5,222 bases of DNA, from contig JADFLZ010000188.1 of assembly GCA_022564135.1 (NCBI GenBank), positions 1 to 5,222 on the forward strand. Reading direction: 5' to 3'. Of this stretch, positions 1 to 4,927 are shown piece by piece; position 1 is the stretch's first letter, and every line of letters begins with the position of its first letter. The notes beneath the pieces are model-generated. The model ran no database searches. It was not told where the DNA came from and saw only the letters and a program-made list of their open reading frames with translations. This DNA is from Candidatus Zixiibacteriota bacterium (lineage in GTDB: Bacteria > Zixibacteria > MSB-5A5 > GN15 > FEB-12). Made by a program: the position numbers and the translations under genes.

Positions 1-369
1 CATCCCATGATTTTGTTTAAACCAGCGTCTGAGCCGGTTTGGGTCTATGCCTGAGCTGCGAATATCCTGGTCACTAAATCGCTGGCTGCCGTTACTGCTG
101 ATTTCATCTAAGATGATATTCATCCACTCAGGAGCTTTGCCTTTGGCAACCAGCGGGGTGCAGACTTTGCAGGGTCGGTAGCCTCGCAGCAGAGCTTCTC
201 TAGCTGATTGAAAGAACTCTACATTTTCTCTTTTTGGTTTTCTGGCCCGGCAGGTGGGGCGGCAAAATATGCCGGTGGTCTTGACAGCCACAAAGAATAT
301 CCCCTCAAAAGATTCATCTCTTTTGAGCAGTGCCCGATACATCTGGTTTTCTGTTAAATTTAAGTGCAT
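1..369 (-). CDS. ada: Ada-type methyl-sensing regulator / DNA repair protein, N-terminal part (cut by window edge)
   Basis: This is the N-terminal 123 residues of an Ada protein; the rest lies beyond the left edge. The frame is open from the edge to the ATG at 369-367. Residues about 9-72 match the Ada zinc-binding domain. The four zinc-cysteines are visible at 36, 40, 67 and 70 (I-F-C-R-P-T-C and R-P-C-K-V-C), each two positions before E. coli Cys38/42/69/72. Cys36 is therefore the expected methyl acceptor from DNA methylphosphotriesters. Residues about 108-123 (G-I-D-P-N-R-L-R-R-W-F-K-Q-N-H-G-M) look like the recognition part of an AraC-type helix-turn-helix. In the family, methylated Ada activates repair genes including its own. 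Whether a C-terminal O6-methylguanine methyltransferase follows cannot be seen; the alternative is an Ada-AlkA fusion or AdaA. No strong ribosome binding site precedes the start. The gene is divergent from the antiporter gene, with 187 bp between them; I found no convincing Ada box there. Confidence 0.93.
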   Translation of the reverse strand, partial: MHLNLTENQMYRALLKRDESFEGIFFVAVKTTGIFCRPTCRARKPKRENVEFFQSAREALLRGYRPCKVCTPLVAKGKAPEWMNIILDEISSNGSQRFSDQDIRSSGIDPNRLRRWFKQNHGM

Positions 370-498
370 AGAGCCAATTTATTTCAAATCAGATACCTCT
401 CAACCGATAATTTAACAACCATTTCAGATTTATCCAACCTCCTGCAAAGAAATATCAGAGTCAGCCCACAATGTCTGCCAAATCTCTGAAGTTTGAGT

Positions 499-527
499 TT
501 GATTTTGCGGCTCTAACAGGAGATTAT
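499..527 (+). promoter_or_regulatory. Possible sigma70-type promoter for the antiporter gene
   Basis: TTGATT (499-504) and GATTAT (522-527) are separated by 17 bp. Each matches four of six consensus positions. Transcription would begin near 534, giving a short leader before the ATG at 557. The match is modest and was found by eye, so this is a candidate only. Confidence 0.3.
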
Positions 528-556
528 TGAGGCAATTATAGAAATGGTACTTAAAT

Positions 557-2260
557 ATGCATGAGTTAACTTACCTTCGCGACCTGCTGGTCATTTTGGG
601 CTTTGCTGTAATCATTGTGACTTTGTTTCACAGATTTAAGCTGCCGGCCATAGCAGGTTTCATTTTGTCGGGAGTTATTGTCGGCCCCCAGGGACTGGCG
701 CTGATTGATGACGTAGAGAAAGTCGAACTGCTGGCCGAAATCGGTGTAGCTTTGCTTCTCTTCGCGATAGGTCTGGAGCTCTCGTTAGATAAACTCAAGC
801 GAATCTGGAAACTGGTCGTGATCGGCGGCTCAGTACAGGTTGGCTTAAGTATTATAGTCACGATTGTAGTTTCGATTCTATTCGGACTGCCCACTAATAC
901 TGCTGTCTTCATAGGATTTTTAGTAGCGCTTTCGAGTACCGCTATAGTCTTGCGCGGCTTACAAGAGCGCGGCGAACTGGACGCACCCCACGGCCATCTG
1001 ATTATGGGTATTCTTGTTTTTCAGGATTTCAGCGTGGTGCCAATGATGCTGGCAATTCCGATTTTAGTCGGAACCAGTCTACCGACAGAAATGCTGATAT
1101 TTGCTTTGCTGCAATCATTATTCATAATAGTTGTGATCCTTTTGGCGGCGCTTTTAATCGTGCCGCGGATCTTAAATCTGGTAGCCAAAACCAGACAAAG
1201 GCAATTGTTTATTCTAACAGTGTTTCTAATATGTATTGGGACGGCCTGGCTTATTACAAGTTCGGGAGCGTCGCTGGCGATCGGGGCCTTCTTAGCCGGG
1301 CTGGTTGTAGCCGGCAGCGAATACAGACATCAGGCGCTGGCGGATTTGATTTCATTTAAGGAAGTTTTTGCCAGCCTGTTTTTTGTTTCAGTCGGCATGC
1401 TGCTGGCGCCTTCTATTTTGGCAGAAAATATAGTTCTGATTTTTATGCTCTTAGCTGCCATACTTGTGGGCAAGTCCGTTATTGTATTTGCGACCGCTTT
1501 AGTTATGCGGATGCCCTTAAGAGTTGCGCTGATGACGGCAGTCGCGCTGGCGCAAGTTGGTGAGTTTTCATTCGTTCTCCTTTTTTCAATTCAGGGAGAG
1601 GGCTTGATTGAAAAGAATCTGGAGAGCAGTCTGATAGCGGCCTTTATTCTGTCAATGTTTCTGACGCCGTTTGCCTTGTCTTTTGGTCCCAGGCTGGCGG
1701 TAGGGTTGGGAAAGTTCGCTCTTCTTAAGAAATTGTTCGAAGTTGTCACGGCCGAAGACGCCTCAAGAGAAACAAGTAAACTATCTAATCATGTCATTGT
1801 CGGTGGCTACGGCTTTGCCGGAAGAGAACTTTCCGGCGCTCTTAAAAGCTGCGGCATTCCCTATGTGGTGGTTGACTTAAACGTAGAAAATGTCAGAAAA
1901 GCTACCCAGGACGGTGTTGATGCTTTTTTCGGAGACGTAACCAATCACGAAGTTCTCATAAAATTGGGCGTGAAAGAGGCCAAAGAATTAGTCCTGCTGG
2001 TAAATGATCCGACAGCCGCGGAGCAGGCTCTAAGAGTAGCCCGAAGACTTGCTCCCAAACTTTTCATATTGGTGCGTACGCATTACTTGTTGGATGTAGA
2101 GTCGATTCTGGCAGCAGGCGCTGATGAAGTAATTCCATCGGAGCGCGAAGCTGCTGTGGAAGTAACCGCCAGAGTGTTGGGCAGACATGAAATAAATAGA
2201 AATCAAATTACTGTTCAATGTCTGGATATCCGGACGCATACTGAGGCAGAGAACTCATAA
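557..2260 (+). CDS. CPA2/Kef-family monovalent cation:proton antiporter with C-terminal RCK_N (TrkA-N) domain
   Basis: A complete 567-residue inner-membrane protein, predicted to exchange K+ or Na+ for H+. Residues 1-390 form a transporter domain of roughly 12-13 hydrophobic segments. It carries CPA2 signatures: A-L-S-S-T-A-I-V at 124-131, F-Q-D at 155-157 with Asp157 at the family's ion-binding position, and Q-V-G-E-F-S-F-V at 333-340. Residues about 410-545 are a Rossmann RCK_N domain with G-x-G-x-x-G (417-422) and an acidic residue ending strand 2 (Asp440), typical of NAD(H) binding. The acidic loop of E. coli KefC (H-A-L-E-S-D-I-E-P) is replaced by H-Q-A-L-A-D-L-I-S, and the arginine in KefC's G-F-G-R-F-G is Phe420. 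Glutathione gating of the KefB/C kind is thus unlikely (inference). The protein ends soon after RCK_N, without the TrkA-C domain of many relatives; its length is close to E. coli YbaL. ATG 557 is the only in-frame start after a stop at 539, although no Shine-Dalgarno is evident. It converges with the next gene, 3 bp away, with no terminator between. Confidence 0.93.
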   Translation: MHELTYLRDLLVILGFAVIIVTLFHRFKLPAIAGFILSGVIVGPQGLALIDDVEKVELLAEIGVALLLFAIGLELSLDKLKRIWKLVVIGGSVQVGLSIIVTIVVSILFGLPTNTAVFIGFLVALSSTAIVLRGLQERGELDAPHGHLIMGILVFQDFSVVPMMLAIPILVGTSLPTEMLIFALLQSLFIIVVILLAALLIVPRILNLVAKTRQRQLFILTVFLICIGTAWLITSSGASLAIGAFLAGLVVAGSEYRHQALADLISFKEVFASLFFVSVGMLLAPSILAENIVLIFMLLAAILVGKSVIVFATALVMRMPLRVALMTAVALAQVGEFSFVLLFSIQGEGLIEKNLESSLIAAFILSMFLTPFALSFGPRLAVGLGKFALLKKLFEVVTAEDASRETSKLSNHVIVGGYGFAGRELSGALKSCGIPYVVVDLNVENVRKATQDGVDAFFGDVTNHEVLIKLGVKEAKELVLLVNDPTAAEQALRVARRLAPKLFILVRTHYLLDVESILAAGADEVIPSEREAAVEVTARVLGRHEINRNQITVQCLDIRTHTEAENS

Positions 2261-2263
2261 AAT

Positions 2264-2539
2264 TCATTGCTGTGGTGAAATGCGATTATGATAACTAATT
2301 GTATTCTTACTTTTTTGTCGCTGTTTTGCATAATTTAGTATCAAAGCAAAGGAGGAGGAGATGGTCTCAATACTATCTTTATGGCCGCCGATTCCGGTAA
2401 CTTTCTTATTGAATTGCTTACTCCTATTATTTGGGGCTGCCTCTTCGGTTATATCTGCTCGTGCATCAATAAGTTCCAATTTCTGAACTGTAAATATTAG
2501 AATTAATAAACTGGCTGAAATGATCAATATCTTTTCCAT
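2264..2539 (-). CDS. Small putative exported or membrane-anchored protein, 91 residues, unknown function
   Basis: I do not recognise this family. The ATG at 2539-2537 is preceded by AGAGG with four bases of spacing, so I prefer it to a longer reading beginning upstream at 2650. The product starts M-E-K followed by a hydrophobic run (residues 4-17). An A-R-A-D sequence at 27-30 could be a signal peptidase I site, though charged residues just before it are atypical; a signal anchor is the alternative. The remainder is polar and basic, with no cysteine and no recognisable motif. It ends with TGA (2266-2264), 3 bp from the antiporter stop codon on the other strand, and is divergent from the candidate selenoprotein gene across 143 bp. 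A 41-codon frame with a good Shine-Dalgarno overlaps it on the plus strand (2361-2486), so which strand is coding is not certain. The signal-like N terminus and ribosome binding site favour this strand. Confidence 0.45.
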   Translation of the reverse strand: MEKILIISASLLILIFTVQKLELIDARADITEEAAPNNRSKQFNKKVTGIGGHKDSIETISSSFALILNYAKQRQKSKNTISYHNRISPQQ

Positions 2540-2640
2540 TTTTCCTCTAACTGTGAAACTGATCTTGTTTTGTTTCCAGTATCTTATGGAAAAGAATACG
2601 AATTCAAAAATAGCTTGGGAACATAATATTAAATGAGTTT

Positions 2641-2646
2641 TATAAT
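2641..2646 (+). promoter_or_regulatory. Possible -10 box of the candidate selenoprotein gene
   Basis: A perfect TATAAT lies 36 bp before the ATG at 2683, so transcription would start near 2653 with a leader of about 30 nt carrying the GGAGG ribosome binding site. The best upstream partner, TTGGGA at 2615-2620, is 20 bp away, which is longer than usual. The -35 contact is therefore doubtful, and an activator may be needed (inference). Confidence 0.35.
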
Positions 2647-2682
2647 CCAAAGGGATAATTTTATTTGAACTGGGAGGAAGTC

Positions 2683-3375
2683 ATGAATTCTCAATCTTGG
2701 ACACGCCTTTGGCCGGTAGCATTTATTACTGTAATTGGATTCGGCTGTGGAACTCAAAAGGTTTTAACCGAAAATGATAATATACCTGCCAGCTATGTTG
2801 ATGCTGATGGCACAAATGAAACACTAAGTCCCGACACACTTCGTAATCCCTTTCCGCATTTATTGATGACTGACGGGCGAATTACCTTAAATGATCGCTG
2901 CCCGGTCCGCAAGGCGATTCTAAATAAGCGCTTGCCTGCTCTTTTCGTAAATGGTCAACCGCTGGGGTTTTGCTGAACGCCCTGCCTGAAGGTCTTCGTG
3001 CAAGACCCAGCCAGATACATAAATGAGCTTGGAGTCAAACTAACAGGTTGCGTCGACCCTTCACGCTCGGCCATAGTGGACAGCAACTATATGGTGATGC
3101 TTGGCTTTGAGACTTTCTTTTTTGCTGATTCAGCTAATATGACAAAATTCATGGACGATATTCCCCGTTACTCTGGCGGTATTACCGATCCGGTCTCAAA
3201 AGAGCGATTCACTCTTAATAAAAACTCCCCCAAATCAGAGTTTTTGGGCAGCACATTTTTCTTTGCTTCAGAGTTGACACATGGAACTTTTGAAAAAATG
3301 CCTTCAATGTACTACTTGCCAAATTATAAGATGCTGCCAAAAGATTCGACGGAAACTGAATCGGCAATACAGTAA
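2683..3375 (+). CDS. Candidate selenoprotein: putative lipoprotein with three YHS/TRASH-like repeats and in-frame UGA at codon 98
   Basis: Read through the TGA at 2974-2976, this frame encodes 230 residues ending at TAA. The two halves are in the same frame, so it is not a frameshift. ATG 2683 is chosen because GGAGG (2673-2677) sits five bases before it; a TTG at 2665 would overlap that site. Residues 1-21 are a signal peptide, and I-G-F-G-C (18-22) fits a permissive lipobox with Cys22 as lipidation site. A polar linker precedes three repeats of about 40-45 residues, at 72-112, 122-163 and 168-210. They share a Pro near the start, a Gly, F-[CF]-[UA], a Phe 14-15 residues after the Gly, and a closing P-x(1-2)-Y. 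The first has C-P-V (73-75) and F-C-U-T-P-C (96-101), matching the F-C-C-x-x-C-x-x-x-F core of YHS/TRASH metal-binding modules with the second Cys replaced by UGA. The others lack those ligands. I infer an exported metal-binding or redox protein. Alternatives are a nonsense mutation of TGC/TGT, a sequencing error, or separate translation from GTG 2998. No Sec machinery lies in the window. Confidence 0.72.
2974..3013 (+). promoter_or_regulatory. Candidate selenocysteine UGA codon and bacterial SECIS hairpin
   Basis: The in-frame TGA is 2974-2976. Downstream, GGUCUU (2991-2996) pairs perfectly with AAGACC (3002-3007), closing a five-base loop CGUGC (2997-3001). Below a two-base AA bulge, CUG (2986-2988) pairs with CAG (3008-3010). 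After a C-C mismatch, UG (2983-2984) pairs with CA (3012-3013). The loop begins 20 nt after the UGA, and its second and third bases are G and U. Known bacterial SECIS elements lie just after the UGA, with the apical loop usually about 16-37 nt away and a G among the first loop bases to contact SelB. A competing shorter fold, GAAG-GU-CUUC (2988-2997), resembles the A-G-G-U-C-U tip of the E. coli fdhF element but would sit closer to the UGA. Folding was done by eye. Confidence 0.6.
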
Positions 3376-3433
3376 TCGAAACAAGGCATAGGGCAAGATG
3401 CTCTCAGGCAGCAAGAAACCTGATATAATAGAG

Positions 3434-3461
3434 TTGCCCTTGCAAGACCGAAAGCTATAAT
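3434..3461 (+). promoter_or_regulatory. Probable promoter of the DUF1801 gene
   Basis: TTGCCC (3434-3439; four of six -35 bases) and a perfect TATAAT (3456-3461) are 16 bp apart. Transcription would begin near 3468, just before the AGAGGA ribosome binding site (3474-3479) of the gene at 3487. A second TATAAT lies at 3424-3429 but has no convincing -35. The -35 overlaps the right arm of an inverted repeat, AGGGCAA (3390-3396) and TTGCCCT (3434-3440). Confidence 0.5.
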
Positions 3462-3486
3462 ATAGATACTTTAAGAGGAATATAAA

Positions 3487-3903
3487 ATGGCTGAACTCAA
3501 AACAAATGAAACTAAGCTCTCAGTTACAAAATTTATCGGCAAGGTGGAAGACGACCAGAAATGTCAGGACTCACAAGCGATCTTGAAGCTCATGAAGCAA
3601 GTGACCAAGGAAGAACCAAAGATGTGGGGAGGCAGCATGGTCGGTTTTGGCCGTTTTCATTACAAATCTGATAGTGGTCGTGAAGGAGATTGGTTTTTAA
3701 CAGGATTTTCACCTCGGAAACAAAACCTGACTATTTATATTATGCCCGGATTCGATAAATATGATTCGCTAATGAAAAAACTAGGTAAACACAAAACAGG
3801 TAAGAGCTGTCTTTATATTAGTAAACTTGAAGATGTTGACACAAAAGTGCTAAAAGAGCTCATCAAGCAGTCATTTCAGTATATGAAGAAGAAGTACAAA
3901 TAA
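3487..3903 (+). CDS. DUF1801 (YdhG-like) domain protein
   Basis: A complete 138-residue soluble protein with no signal peptide or membrane segment. It matches the DUF1801 family along its length. Visible conserved blocks are M-W-G-G-S-M-V-G-F-G (46-55), G-R-E-G-D-W (64-69), G-F-S-P-R-K-Q-N-L-T (73-82) followed by I-Y-I-M-P-G-F (83-89), and L-G-K-H-K-T-G-K-S-C-L-Y-I (99-111). Length is usual for single-domain members. The biochemical function of the family is not established, so none is assigned. The N-terminal half resembles a helical lead followed by the family's beta-rich core, and the C terminus is very basic (K-K-K-Y-K). The ATG has a well-placed AGAGGA (3474-3479) seven bases upstream. 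The gene lies 111 bp after the candidate selenoprotein gene on the same strand, but its own promoter-like element suggests independent expression. It ends in TAA and is followed by a strong intrinsic terminator. Confidence 0.88.
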   Translation: MAELKTNETKLSVTKFIGKVEDDQKCQDSQAILKLMKQVTKEEPKMWGGSMVGFGRFHYKSDSGREGDWFLTGFSPRKQNLTIYIMPGFDKYDSLMKKLGKHKTGKSCLYISKLEDVDTKVLKELIKQSFQYMKKKYK

Positions 3904-3930
3904 TTTATGCAAGAATTAAGAATGTTAAGT

Positions 3931-3969
3931 AAAAAAAGACCGGCAATAATGCCGGTCTTTTTATTTTTT
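3931..3969. terminator. Bidirectional rho-independent terminator
   Basis: GACCGGC (3938-3944) and GCCGGTC (3951-3957) form a perfect GC-rich stem around the loop AATAAT. Flanking A and T runs (3931-3937 and 3958-3962) extend it to about 12 bp and supply a U-tract on either strand. It lies between the convergent DUF1801 and RRM genes, 27 bp after one stop codon and 32 bp from the other, so it can end both transcripts. Confidence 0.92.
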
Positions 3970-4001
3970 CTGCCGCAATTAAATGGCAGAATAAACGCTA
4001 A

Positions 4002-4295
4002 TTAGTAGCGTCCGCGACTGCCACCGCCGCCGCCGCGACCGCCGCCACCCTCTGTACGGGGACGGGCCACATTAACTTTGATGGTACGACCGTCCATGTC
4101 GGTACCATTGAGACCATCGATGGCCGCCTGGCCTTCTTCGTCGCTGGTCATTTCGACAAAGCCAAAGCCTTTAGGCCGGCCTGAGTCTCTGTCAGTTATC
4201 ATGTTAACGCTGGTGGTTTCGCCAAAGTTTTCAAAAGCCTGACGAATCTGATCTTCTGTCGTGTTATACGACACGTTGCCAATGTAGATTTTCAT
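4002..4295 (-). CDS. Glycine-rich single-RRM RNA-binding protein
   Basis: A complete 97-residue protein with one RNA recognition motif (about residues 1-79) and a short Gly/Arg tail (83-97, R-G-G-G-type, ending R-G-R-Y). RNP2 is I-Y-I-G-N-V (3-8) and RNP1 is K-G-F-G-F-V-E-M (42-49); Tyr4, Phe44 and Phe46 are the aromatic RNA-stacking positions. Such proteins bind single-stranded RNA and in cyanobacteria and other bacteria are often cold-induced; the role here is inferred from family only. The start at 4295 is supported by GGAG (4305-4302 on this strand) six bases upstream. An upstream in-frame ATG at 4340 would add 15 residues ahead of RNP2, and the real ribosome binding site would then fall inside the coding region. 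It ends with TAA and is convergent with DUF1801 across a shared terminator. A perfect 14-bp palindrome lies about 80 bp upstream of the start. Confidence 0.93.
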   Translation of the reverse strand: MKIYIGNVSYNTTEDQIRQAFENFGETTSVNMITDRDSGRPKGFGFVEMTSDEEGQAAIDGLNGTDMDGRTIKVNVARPRTEGGGGRGGGGGSRGRY

Positions 4296-4376
4296 TCTAC
4301 ACTCCAAATTTGAGCCTCCCGAGCCAAAAAATTCCATCAAATGATATTATTTAGATTTCGAGATAAACTCGTTCTT

Positions 4377-4390
4377 GCGCAATATTGCGC
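4377..4390. repeat. Perfect 14-bp palindrome upstream of the RRM gene
   Basis: GCGCAATATTGCGC reads identically on both strands. It lies 82 bp before the RRM start codon, near where a promoter for that gene could be, so it may be a binding site for a dimeric regulator (inference). I could not place clear -35 and -10 boxes here. Confidence 0.4.
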
Positions 4391-4695
4391 TTTGGTCCCC
4401 GAGATTCAGCTAATCCAAAGATTTGTCAGGTAAAAACGAAACAAAGTTTTGAGCAAAGCAGAGCGGAAACGATTTTCTTACGTGTAAATATATCGGTAAA
4501 ATCGCATTTGTCAACACTATATATGAGAAGAATTTTGGCTCCTTACGAACTTGGACAATACCGGTCTGGCAACGTAAGATGTTGGAATGCAGGCGATTAT
4601 GGCATTTTATCAGTCGGCTGCTTAAAAAGAGGAAAGCTCAGGATATCTATTTTTGCCTTGAGAAAGCAGCTTTTGGATGGATTTTGGTGAAATTT

Positions 4696-4733
4696 TTGAG
4701 ATCTCAATTAAAATGCAGGGCACCGTGCATTTT
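4696..4733. repeat. Two adjacent palindromes
   Basis: TTGAGATCTCAA (4696-4707) is a perfect 12-bp palindrome. Two bases later AAAATGCA (4710-4717) and TGCATTTT (4726-4733) form an 8-bp inverted repeat around GGGCACCG. The second could fold as a hairpin, but no proper U-tract follows on either strand, so it is not called a terminator. Confidence 0.4.
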
Positions 4734-4836
4734 AGCGGTTTTGATTTTTCAGCTTTTAACTCGAGAAAAGGAGGTCCACTCCTGAGCAAGCTTGCGAGAG
4801 TGCTGTCCTGCAAGTTTCGTATCAACTATAATCAAT

Positions 4837-4908
4837 GGGGCAAATGAGGACATCTGCCGCCCACGAGAACCCACCATAAATGGCAAAGTCCCGTGGGGTG
4901 GGGCACCC
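4837..4908. repeat. GC-rich cluster of overlapping hairpins downstream of the right-edge gene
   Basis: GGGGCAAATG (4837-4846) pairs imperfectly with 4851-4860 around an AGGA loop. CCCACG (4860-4865) and CGTGGG (4892-4897) form an outer arm enclosing CCAT-AA-ATGG. GGGTG (4896-4900) pairs with CACCC (4904-4908). The cluster begins 20 bp beyond the stop codon of the minus-strand gene at 4928. It may end or protect that transcript, or be a copy of a dispersed palindromic repeat; no U-tract is seen. Confidence 0.4.
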
Positions 4909-4927
4909 GTATCATATAGCTTTAGTT

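Larger units (their letters stand above)
4391..4927. other. 537-bp region with no convincing gene, rich in inverted repeats
   Basis: No frame here encodes a protein I recognise. The open frames of 60-101 codons lack good starts and family-like sequence. The stretch instead contains several inverted repeats: CGATTTT (4470-4476) with AAAATCG (4498-4504), the palindrome TTGAGATCTCAA (4696-4707), AAAATGCA with TGCATTTT (4710-4717, 4726-4733), AGGAG with CTCCT (4769-4773, 4779-4783), GCAAGCTTGC (4786-4795), and a GC-rich cluster at 4837-4908. It also holds a perfect Shine-Dalgarno-like AAGGAGGT (4768-4775) with no ATG behind it. It separates the upstream side of the RRM gene from the 3' side of the right-edge gene. 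Confidence 0.55.

Noticed and set aside
628..912. 94-codon minus-strand frame
   Set aside because: It is antisense to the well-supported antiporter coding sequence and has no family-like sequence.
2030..2239. 69-codon minus-strand frame
   Set aside because: Antisense shadow of the RCK domain of the antiporter.
2665..2976. A 103-codon plus-strand frame starting at TTG 2665 and ending at TGA 2976, as a separate gene
   Set aside because: The SD-supported start is ATG 2683. The frame continues in phase after the TGA with the rest of the same domain, so it is treated as the first half of one gene.
2974..2976. TGA as a reassigned Trp or Gly codon (alternative genetic code)
   Set aside because: All other genes of the window are free of internal TGA and use TGG for Trp, and the right-edge gene and the small gene at 2264 appear to end in TGA. 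This is not absolute proof, since few genes are visible.
2971..3000. Frameshift between the two halves of the putative lipoprotein
   Set aside because: Both halves are in the same reading phase; only the TGA codon separates them.
2998..3375. Independent gene starting at GTG 2998
   Set aside because: It would begin inside a YHS-like motif, leaving half a repeat. An AAGG lies upstream, so re-initiation is not excluded, but continuity with the upstream half is the better explanation.
4296..4340. Upstream ATG extending the RRM protein by 15 residues
   Set aside because: The extension has no conserved content, and the good SD is placed for the ATG at 4295.
4385..4690. 101-codon plus-strand frame starting at TTG
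   Set aside because: No SD, no recognisable motif, an unusual composition, and it overlaps the palindrome.
4710..4733. AAAATGCA/TGCATTTT hairpin as an intrinsic terminator
   Set aside because: The stem is AT-rich apart from its inner part and lacks a following run of T on either strand.
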